Of a stretch of 20,108 bases of DNA, positions 14,562 to 20,108 are shown one piece after another. A program made the position numbers and the translations under genes. The notes beneath the pieces were generated by a model. The model had not been told where the DNA came from. It worked only from the letters and a program-made list of their open reading frames with translations, and searched no databases. This DNA is from a virus: positions 1-20,108 of IMG/VR virus record IMGVR_UViG_3300043446_000422; one strand, 5' to 3'. Within the stretch, counting starts at the first letter, position 1; each line of letters begins with the position of its first letter.

Positions 14562-16045
14562 CCACACTAACAGTAACCAAAAAGAATGAAGTGTATCTTA
14601 CAGTAGATTGTGACCCAGGTACGGCACAAGAACTGTCGGACCATTTCACATTTGAAGTTCCTGGTGCCCGCTTTATGCCTACCTATCGTGCAAAACTTTG
14701 GGATGGTAAAGCAAGACTATATAACATATGGACAAAAGAATTGTATGTAGGTCTTTTGCCATATCTTAGAGAATTTTGTAAGACTTTAGAATATACCCTA
14801 GAAGAAAATATTGTTCCCGTAGGTCATCCTATTACGATTGAAGATGTACGAGACTTTGCACATAGATTAAATTTACACAGTCAAGGTAAACCAATTTACC
14901 CTAAAGACTATCAGTTAAGTGCCGTAAGACATGCTATTAGAACTGGGAGAACTTTGCTACTTTCTCCTACTGCATCCGGCAAATCTCTAATGATCTATAT
15001 GCTGATGAGATACCATCAACTACATAAAAGAAAACAACTCATTGTGGTACCTACCACATCTCTAGTTGAACAGATGTATAAAGACTTTCAAGACTATTCT
15101 TCTGAAGACAACTGGGTAGCATCTGAAAATTGTTCCAGAATTTATTCTGGACACGAAAAAACAAATGATGCAAATATAGTTATTTCAACATGGCAATCTA
15201 TCTACAAACTACCAAAAAAGTTTTTTGACGCCTTCGATGTCATCTATGGAGATGAGGCACATTTATTTAAGGCAAAAAGTCTAACAACAATTTTTAATAA
15301 ATGCACCACAACAAAATTTAGAATAGGTACCACAGGTACACTAGACGGTACCAAAACTCATAAGCTAATACTTGAGGGTTTATTTGGTACTGTACTGAAG
15401 GTAACATCTACGAAACAACTTATGGATCAAGGTGATGTTGCCGACTTAGATATCTCTTGCTTGATTTTAGATTACTCAGATGAAAGTAAAAAGCTGGTAA
15501 GCAAGATGACATATCAAGAAGAAATGGATTGGTTGATAAGCAATCCAAAAAGAAACAATGTTATTAAAAATCTAGCTACAACACAAAAAGGTAATACTCT
15601 AGTGCTGTTTCAGTATGTGGAAAAGCACGGTGAAGTATTGTACAATTTAATAGATAAAAAGGTTGGAGAAACTAGAAAAGTATTTTTTGTTCACGGTGGA
15701 ACAGATACCGAACAAAGAGAAAACATTCGAGCAATCACAGAGAATGAGCAAGATGCAATCATCATTGCTTCATATGGCACGTTTTCAACTGGTATAAATA
15801 TTAGAAACCTACACAATGTTATATTTGCGTCATCAAGTAAAAGCAGAATTCGTAATCTTCAAAGTATTGGTAGGGGTTTAAGAAAAGGTACAGAAAAAAC
15901 TAAATGTAATCTTTTTGATATTGGCGATGACTTATCGTGGAAGTCTAAAAAGAATTACACACTTCAACATATGGTTGAACGCATCAAGATATATAATGAA
16001 GAAGGTTTCACTTACAAACTAGTTAGGATAAACATAAATGACTGA
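14558..16045 (+). CDS. uvsW: UvsW DNA/RNA-DNA helicase
   Basis: 495 residues from GTG 14558 (T4 UvsW about 500). It is a superfamily 2 helicase that unwinds R-loops and branched DNA, shifting T4 replication from origin- to recombination-dependent mode. Motifs in this numbering: Q-like YPKDYQ about 114-119, Walker A SPTASGKS at 136-143, DEAH at 232-235, TTGT about 258-261, and motif VI QSIGRGLRKG at 435-444. The small N-terminal domain (residues about 1-85, with FTFEVPGARFMP and LWDGKARLY) is typical. The open frame continues to a GTG at 14531, but GTG 14558 aligns better with relatives and overlaps the uvsY stop. Its 3' end overlaps the next gene by 8 bases. Confidence 0.95.
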   Translation: MTTLTVTKKNEVYLTVDCDPGTAQELSDHFTFEVPGARFMPTYRAKLWDGKARLYNIWTKELYVGLLPYLREFCKTLEYTLEENIVPVGHPITIEDVRDFAHRLNLHSQGKPIYPKDYQLSAVRHAIRTGRTLLLSPTASGKSLMIYMLMRYHQLHKRKQLIVVPTTSLVEQMYKDFQDYSSEDNWVASENCSRIYSGHEKTNDANIVISTWQSIYKLPKKFFDAFDVIYGDEAHLFKAKSLTTIFNKCTTTKFRIGTTGTLDGTKTHKLILEGLFGTVLKVTSTKQLMDQGDVADLDISCLILDYSDESKKLVSKMTYQEEMDWLISNPKRNNVIKNLATTQKGNTLVLFQYVEKHGEVLYNLIDKKVGETRKVFFVHGGTDTEQRENIRAITENEQDAIIIASYGTFSTGINIRNLHNVIFASSSKSRIRNLQSIGRGLRKGTEKTKCNLFDIGDDLSWKSKKNYTLQHMVERIKIYNEEGFTYKLVRININD

Positions 16046-16403
16046 TGCTAAAGTTGTACTTTTAAAACAGGGAATTTGCCTTCTAGGACAATTAGAAGAA
16101 GAAACTAAAGGTACGGGTCTTGTTTGGATTATTCAACCCGTGGAAATAGAGAAGATCCCAGTAGTCAACGGCAATCAAGTGGGAGAAACATTCTCGTTTA
16201 AACCTTGGATGGCATTATCCTCAGATGAAAAATTCATTCTCTCTAAGAGAGACATTCTTACATTCTGTAATCCAGATGCCAAGATTTTAAACCACTATAA
16301 AAATTTTGTAGCTGAGTATTACGAATCAAATAGAGAAGTTGCAGTTTCTAGAGAAGAACAAGAAGAACAACTAGAGAGTCTTTACTCAGAGACAGTTCAC
16401 TAA
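16038..16403 (+). CDS. Small conserved-looking protein after uvsW, possibly Sm-like fold
   Basis: 121 residues, no recognised enzyme motif. The N-terminal strand pattern (KVVLLKQGICLLGQLEEE, LVWIIQPVEIEKIP, then FSFKPWMALSSDEKFILSKRDILTF) resembles the five-strand Sm/LSm fold, where a K-x-G-x-x-L-x-G turn is usual; the C-terminal 40 residues are helical and acidic. I recall similar proteins in this position, between uvsW and 55, in cyanophages, without an assigned function. RNA binding is only a guess. ATG overlaps the uvsW stop (ATGACTGA), with AGGATAA as ribosome site. Two short inverted repeats cover its stop codon and the bases after. Confidence 0.6.
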   Translation: MTDAKVVLLKQGICLLGQLEEETKGTGLVWIIQPVEIEKIPVVNGNQVGETFSFKPWMALSSDEKFILSKRDILTFCNPDAKILNHYKNFVAEYYESNREVAVSREEQEEQLESLYSETVH

Positions 16404-16440
16404 TGAACTTTAAAGGTATTCTTTAAGCTGCTACACAGCC

Positions 16441-16469
16441 ATTGTACCATAAAAAACACACCTTGTCAA
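16441..16469 (-). promoter_or_regulatory. Leftward sigma70-like promoter, antisense to the uvsW end
   Basis: Read on the - strand: TTGACA (16469-16464), 17-base spacer, TACAAT (16446-16441) preceded by TGG, an extended -10. The -35 is perfect and the -10 has one mismatch. RNA would start near 16434 and run antisense into the 121-residue gene and uvsW. No - strand gene is visible downstream. Confidence 0.5.
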
Positions 16470-16480
16470 GTAAGTTTTTG

Positions 16481-16509
16481 TTGACAAACGAAAAAAATTT
16501 TAGTATGAT
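16481..16509 (+). promoter_or_regulatory. Consensus host sigma70 promoter of gene 55
   Basis: TTGACA (16481-16486), 17-base spacer, TATGAT (16504-16509): the same hexamers and spacing as the uvsY promoter. RNA would start near 16516, leaving an 18-base leader with TTGGAG before ATG 16534. Confidence 0.87.
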
Positions 16510-16533
16510 CACATCATGAATCTTGGAGAAAAA

Positions 16534-17097
16534 ATGAAATCTATTCCTAAAAATGCGCACTATGTAAGCAATAGTGACTTTCTGAAAGCAATGATTGAGT
16601 ATAAGGCAAAGGTTAACGCTGCTAAAGCAGAGGGTAAACCTAAGCCTCCGGTCACGAACTATATTGGCGAGTGCTTCCTTAAGATTGCAAATCACTTGGC
16701 ATACAAGTCAAACTTTATAAACTATACATATCGCGATGAGATGATTCTTGATGGAATAGAAAATTGTATTACATATATTGACAATTTTGACCCAGATAAG
16801 TCGAGCAATCCTTTTGCTTACTTTACACAGATTACCTATTATGCATTCATTCGAAGAATTCAGAAAGAAAAGAAGCAACAGGTAATCAAGTCGAAGTACA
16901 TCAAGAGCTTAGATTTTAGTGATCTTATCACACAAGACCATGACGGATCAGATTATAGCAATGAGTTTATCGAATTCATTAAAAAGCAGTTAGACACTGC
17001 CGAAATGGATAAAGATGTGGAGCCAGAAAAGAAAAAAGTTACTAGGCGACCAAAATATTTTGATAAACCTCTTGACCCAGGCTTAGATATCGACTAA
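16534..17097 (+). CDS. 55: Late-transcription sigma factor gp55
   Basis: 187 residues; T4 gp55 is 185. It replaces host sigma70 on RNA polymerase and recognises TATAAATA late promoters, such as those in this window. Family landmarks: NAHYVSNSDFLKAMIEYK, a TNYIGECFLKIANHLAYKSNF helix, EMILDGIENCITYIDNFDP, and the core-binding/DNA-binding stretch NPFAYFTQITYYAFIRRIQKEKK. I chose ATG 16534 because GGAG lies five bases before it and the promoter start site falls at about 16516, where another in-frame ATG would be leaderless. The C-terminus ends PLDPGLDID rather than the SLDFLYE-like clamp-binding end of T4 gp55. A sigma70 promoter drives it. Confidence 0.94.
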   Translation: MKSIPKNAHYVSNSDFLKAMIEYKAKVNAAKAEGKPKPPVTNYIGECFLKIANHLAYKSNFINYTYRDEMILDGIENCITYIDNFDPDKSSNPFAYFTQITYYAFIRRIQKEKKQQVIKSKYIKSLDFSDLITQDHDGSDYSNEFIEFIKKQLDTAEMDKDVEPEKKKVTRRPKYFDKPLDPGLDID

Positions 17098-17100
17098 GAT
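17072..17100 (+). promoter_or_regulatory. Possible sigma70 promoter upstream of the exonuclease gene
   Basis: TTGACC (17072-17077), 17-base spacer, TAAGAT (17095-17100), five of six and four of six matches. It overlaps the last codons and stop of gene 55, with an RNA start near 17107 and AGAGG before ATG 17127. Weaker evidence than for uvsY and 55. Confidence 0.35.
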
Positions 17101-17126
17101 GATCTTTACTCTATAAGAGGTATATT

Positions 17127-17672
17127 ATGTCCAAAGCCACAGATCCAACTCAAACACATATCATGGTCGACCTCGAGACGTTGAGTACGAGGGCTAATGC
17201 TACCATCGTATCTATTGGTGCTGTAAAGTTCAATCTTCAAGATGGTGTCTTAGATACGTTCTACATTAACGTAGATGCAAAATCTTGTAAAGAATTTGGT
17301 TTACATGTTTCTAAAGATACTGTCAAGTGGTGGTCTGAACAAAAGCCCGAGGCTCTAAAGGCCCTTATGGTAGATCCAAAACCTCTTGATGTTGCCCTAG
17401 AAAAATTTATCGAATGGATTGGACCCAAAGAAATCATGATTTGGGGTAATGGCGCATCATTTGACGTAACCATTCTAGAGGAAGCCATGTCTGCTATCGG
17501 TATTAAAAAGTATCCGTGGTTTCATTGGAACATCATGTGTTTCAGAACAGTGATGAATCTTATGGGACTAAGAAATTCCGATATTCGTAAAGCAGAAAAT
17601 GACTTGCATCACCATGCACTTGATGATGCCATGAGCCAGACAAACACACTCTTGAGGATTCTAAAGTCTTGA
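17127..17672 (+). CDS. DEDDh 3'-5' exonuclease, DexA / Rv2179c-like
   Basis: 181 residues. Exo motifs are clear: VDLET with D15 and E17, WGNGASFDVTIL with D113, and HHHALDDA with H162 and D167. The segment after motif I (IVSIGAVKF) and the VSKDTVKWWSEQKPEA stretch match the Rv2179c-like family, which includes T4 DexA (227 residues), a DNA exonuclease; other members act on RNA. The substrate here is not decided by sequence. It is cytosolic with no signal. Ribosome site AGAGG precedes the ATG. It lies between 55 and 47 and its TGA overlaps the TTG start of 47, so it probably works with the recombination nucleases in DNA processing or host DNA degradation. Confidence 0.85.
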   Translation: MSKATDPTQTHIMVDLETLSTRANATIVSIGAVKFNLQDGVLDTFYINVDAKSCKEFGLHVSKDTVKWWSEQKPEALKALMVDPKPLDVALEKFIEWIGPKEIMIWGNGASFDVTILEEAMSAIGIKKYPWFHWNIMCFRTVMNLMGLRNSDIRKAENDLHHHALDDAMSQTNTLLRILKS

Positions 17673-18724
17673 AAATTGCGCTAATTACAGACACCCACTT
17701 TGGAGCTAGATCAGACTCCATTCCAATAGACAACTTCTTTGCGAAGTTTTACACAGAAACTTTCTTTCCACATCTTGAAAGGGAAGGAGTAAAAACTATC
17801 ATTCATCTTGGAGATGTATTTGATAGACGGAAATATATCAACTACAACACACTAAAAAATTGTAGGGAGTATTTCTTTGATCGCACAAGCAATCTGGGCA
17901 TAGATGTCCATATGATTGCTGGTAACCACGATACCTTCTTTAAGAACACCAATGATGTTAATTCATTGGATCTTTTGCTTCGTGAATATGAAAACGTAAT
18001 TACATATTCTGAAGCAGAAGAGATTATTCTTGCAGGTAAAAAACTGTTGCTTGTTCCTTGGATCTGTTCAGGCAACTATGATAAGACTATGGAGACGGTC
18101 AATGCATCCAACGCGCAAGCAGTTTTTGGACATTTCGAATTCGCGGGGTTCGAAATGTATCGCGGACATAAGAATGATCATGGCATGGATACGAAATGCT
18201 TCAATAAGTTCCCTCTGGTTTGTAGTGGGCATTTTCATCATCGTAGCCGGTCTGGCAATATTGTGTATCTGGGTAACACTTATGAGTTTACTTGGAATGA
18301 TTATAATGACCCTAGAGGGTATCACATCTATGATACGGAAACTAATGAGATAGAATTTTATGAAAACCCTAATCGTATCTTTCATAAAATATACTACGAT
18401 GATACTACTATTGATCCCAATACTGTGGACCTTAGTGGTCTTGACGGAAGTTGTCTTCGTTTGGTAGTAGTTAAGAAGACAGACTTCTATAAGTTTGACC
18501 GATTTGTTGACAGATTATATGCACTAAATCTTATAGAACTTAAAATCATCGAAGACTTTTCGGAGTTTGAATCTGAAAGTGAAGATGATGAACACCTGAA
18601 TATTGAAGATACGATGTCGGTACTTGACGATTATGTGGAAGCAATTACTACCGATTTAGATAAGACTAAGATTAAATCTCTTCTTCGGACCCTATATGTA
18701 GAAGCGCAGAATATTACAGTATGA
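17669..18724 (+). CDS. 47: Recombination endonuclease subunit gp47 (Mre11/SbcD-like)
   Basis: 351 residues; T4 gp47 is 339. It is the nuclease subunit of the gp46/47 complex that resects DNA ends for recombination-dependent replication and takes part in host DNA breakdown. The calcineurin-like phosphoesterase motifs are all present: DTH (D8, H10), HLGDVFDRR (D49), AGNHD (N86, H87), then GHFEF and SGHFHHRS. The start is TTG 17669, overlapping the exonuclease stop, with GAGGA at 17654-17658 ten bases before; the MKIALITDTHFG beginning leaves no room for a later start. The C-terminal end is acidic (SESEDDEHLNIED). It overlaps gene 46 by ATGA. Confidence 0.95.
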   Translation: MKIALITDTHFGARSDSIPIDNFFAKFYTETFFPHLEREGVKTIIHLGDVFDRRKYINYNTLKNCREYFFDRTSNLGIDVHMIAGNHDTFFKNTNDVNSLDLLLREYENVITYSEAEEIILAGKKLLLVPWICSGNYDKTMETVNASNAQAVFGHFEFAGFEMYRGHKNDHGMDTKCFNKFPLVCSGHFHHRSRSGNIVYLGNTYEFTWNDYNDPRGYHIYDTETNEIEFYENPNRIFHKIYYDDTTIDPNTVDLSGLDGSCLRLVVVKKTDFYKFDRFVDRLYALNLIELKIIEDFSEFESESEDDEHLNIEDTMSVLDDYVEAITTDLDKTKIKSLLRTLYVEAQNITV

Positions 18725-20108
18725 TAAAATTCAAGAGCGTAAAGTGGAAAAATTTTCTTTCCACTGGCAACCAATTCACAGAAATAAAACTTGATCGATC
18801 ACCAAGCACCTTAGTTGTTGGCGAAAACGGCAGTGGTAAGTCTACTTTCCTGGATGCAATATGTTTTGCCTTGTTTGGTAAACCATTTAGAAACATCAAT
18901 AAGCCACAGTTAGTCAATAGCATAAACGATAAGCAACTTGAGGTGCATGTTGAGTTTAGTCTGTTATCCAAGAACTATAAGATTGTGCGAGGCATCAAGC
19001 CAACAATTTTTGAAATCTATGTTGATGGCGACCTGATCAATCAGGATGCCGCAGCTAGAGACTATCAGAAGTATCTTGAAGAATCCATTCTCAAGTTAAA
19101 TTTTAAATCATTCACGCAAATTGTTATTCTTGGTTCGGCATCTTTCACGCCGTTTATGCAGTTGCCTGCTGCTACTAGGCGTGAGATTATCGAAGATATT
19201 CTTGACATTCAAATTTTCACAACAATGAATGTTGTTCTTAAAGATAAAGCTGCCGATTTAAAAAATCGGATACAACTTGCAGAAAATAATCTAGACTTGC
19301 TGAAGCAAAAGGTTATACTACAAAAAGAGTTTGTAGAAAATCTAGAGACTAACAAGGAGAAAAGAGTTGACGAGATTTTGGCTCGTATCCGCAACGGGGA
19401 ATCGCAGATTGCACACCTTTCCACTCTCGTTACGGGCCTGGAAAGCGAGAAGGCAGAAAGTGAAGAAGCGCGTGCCGCTCTCGGAGACCTTGCCGCCAAG
19501 CAAAAGAAACTTGAACAATTCAAAACCAAATTTTCCAATCAGATCCGTGATCTTCAAAAAGAGGTGGCGTTCTATGTGGACAACGAGGAATGTCCAACGT
19601 GCCAGCAAGGCATTAGTCACGATCATAAAGAGACCATCGTATCATCCAAGCAAGAGAAAATCGAAGAACTCACTGCTGGAATGGAAAAACTCCAGACGGA
19701 ATTTACAAAACTTGAAGAACTTCTCCAGAAAGATGATGAAATATCCAAACAAATTCAAACTTTAAACAGCAACATCATTGCCAATAACAACGAAATAATT
19801 GTTGAACAGAGAGTTATTCAGGCTTTGAACTTAGAGTTGAATGATATTCAAACTAAGACTGCGGATATAGAAACTGAAAAAAGTAAACTGAAAGTTTATG
19901 CTAAAGAAGTCGTAACTCAGAATGAAGAAAAAGCAAAACTAAATGAAGAAAAGCATTATCTAGATGCGGCGGCTTCTTTGCTTAAAGATACAGGTATCAA
20001 GACCAAGATTGTTAGACAATATTTGCCTGTTATAAATAAGCTAGTAAATAAATATCTTCAGGCAATGGACTTCTTCGTACAGTTTAATCTGGACGAAAAG
20101 TTTGATGA
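18721..20108 (+). CDS. 46: Recombination endonuclease subunit gp46 (Rad50/SbcC-like), 3' truncated by window
   Basis: 462 codons are visible without a stop; T4 gp46 is 560, so the C-terminal Walker B/signature half is cut off. It is the ATPase partner of gp47. Visible parts: N-terminal KFKSVKWKNFLSTG, Walker A GENGSGKST at residues 34-42, a Q-loop region around ILGSASFTPFMQLPAATRRE, then a long antiparallel coiled coil broken by a zinc hook CPTC (C291, C294). The second coil arm ends near residue 425, before TGIKTKIVRQYLPVINKLV. ATG overlaps the gene 47 stop. Bases about 19380-19500 are about 59% G+C, much above neighbours. Confidence 0.95.
   Translation, partial: MIKFKSVKWKNFLSTGNQFTEIKLDRSPSTLVVGENGSGKSTFLDAICFALFGKPFRNINKPQLVNSINDKQLEVHVEFSLLSKNYKIVRGIKPTIFEIYVDGDLINQDAAARDYQKYLEESILKLNFKSFTQIVILGSASFTPFMQLPAATRREIIEDILDIQIFTTMNVVLKDKAADLKNRIQLAENNLDLLKQKVILQKEFVENLETNKEKRVDEILARIRNGESQIAHLSTLVTGLESEKAESEEARAALGDLAAKQKKLEQFKTKFSNQIRDLQKEVAFYVDNEECPTCQQGISHDHKETIVSSKQEKIEELTAGMEKLQTEFTKLEELLQKDDEISKQIQTLNSNIIANNNEIIVEQRVIQALNLELNDIQTKTADIETEKSKLKVYAKEVVTQNEEKAKLNEEKHYLDAAASLLKDTGIKTKIVRQYLPVINKLVNKYLQAMDFFVQFNLDEKFD

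Larger units (their letters stand above)
16404..16533. other. Regulatory intergenic region before gene 55
   Basis: The longest non-coding gap of the window. In order: a hairpin AGTTCA-CTAA-TGAACT over the upstream stop (16394-16409), a second TTAAAG-GTATT-CTTTAA (16410-16426), a leftward promoter-like sequence (16441-16469), inverted repeat TTGTCAA/TTGACAA (16463-16469, 16481-16487), then the rightward gene 55 promoter. No T-run follows the hairpins. I see no tRNA or small gene in it. Confidence 0.6.

Noticed and set aside
15793-15800. TATAAATA inside uvsW
   Set aside because: It encodes the conserved TGIN part of a helicase motif, so the protein alone explains it, and the gene boundary is distant.
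16394-16426. Two short hairpins after the 121-residue gene as a terminator
   Set aside because: Stems are only 6 bp, A+T-rich, and no T-run follows on either strand.
16516-16533. Earlier in-frame ATG for gene 55 at 16516
   Set aside because: It coincides with the predicted RNA start of the promoter and would be leaderless, while ATG 16534 has a good ribosome site and matches the T4 length.
16423-16695. 90-codon open frame on the - strand near gene 55
   Set aside because: Lies antisense to the gene 55 start and promoter, with no ribosome site or recognisable protein; the leftward promoter found here does not point into it in a useful way, as the frame begins upstream of that start site.
20031-20038. 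TATAAATA inside gene 46
   Set aside because: No gene start is visible downstream in the window and the octamer is expected by chance in A+T-rich coding DNA; cannot be judged.
1-20108. tRNA genes, CRISPR arrays, introns, inteins or homing endonucleases
   Set aside because: Gaps between genes are at most about 130 bases and none shows a tRNA pattern; the conserved motifs of gp17, uvsW, gp47 and gp46 are uninterrupted.

Overview
This window is part of the late structural and replication/recombination block of a T4-like myovirus (Caudoviricetes, T4 supergroup). Protein lengths and wording resemble the marine/alphaproteobacterial/cyanobacterial 'exoT-even' branch more than enteric T4: gp18, gp23 and gp17 are shorter than in T4, gp22 is longer with a low-complexity insert, and uvsY-uvsW-55-47-46 directly follow the major capsid region. 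No photosynthesis or other host-diagnostic gene is present, so the host cannot be named. All genes are on the + strand, tightly packed, with many stop/start overlaps.

Layout. 1-194: C-terminal end of an upstream virion protein. 229-4789: neck and packaging genes 13, 14, 15, 16, 17. 4876-7125: tail sheath (18) and tail tube (19). 7156-10846: portal (20), prohead core proteins (67-like, 68-like), a small all-beta protein and prohead protease (21). 10891-13381: scaffold (22) and major capsid protein (23), closed by a strong intrinsic terminator. 13483-14076: a tail-tube-fold protein, probably the tail completion protein gp3. 14121-20108: uvsY, uvsW, a small possibly Sm-like protein, late sigma factor 55, a DEDDh exonuclease (DexA/Rv2179c type), and recombination nuclease subunits 47 and 46 (46 runs off the window end).

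Regulation is readable. Exact copies of the T4 late promoter TATAAATA precede 13, 18 (two copies plus a variant), 22, 23 and the 13483 gene. One copy lies inside the 67-like gene, and a one-mismatch form precedes 19. In contrast, uvsY and 55 each have a consensus host sigma70 promoter (TTGACA-17 bp-TATGAT). The window thus contains both late promoters and the gene for the sigma factor (gp55) that reads them. Head, neck and tail parts come from late transcription; the recombination module starts from early-type promoters.

I see no clearly new multi-gene system. The most unusual items are an inverted-repeat intergenic region before gene 55 with what look like back-to-back consensus promoters, a long stem-loop at the predicted 5' end of the tail-sheath late mRNA, an EF-hand-like loop in a prohead core protein, a repeat-type insert in neck protein gp13, and a GC-rich patch in the coiled coil of gp46. 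The small gaps between genes hold only promoters, ribosome sites and hairpins; no tRNA, CRISPR array or insertion sequence is visible.
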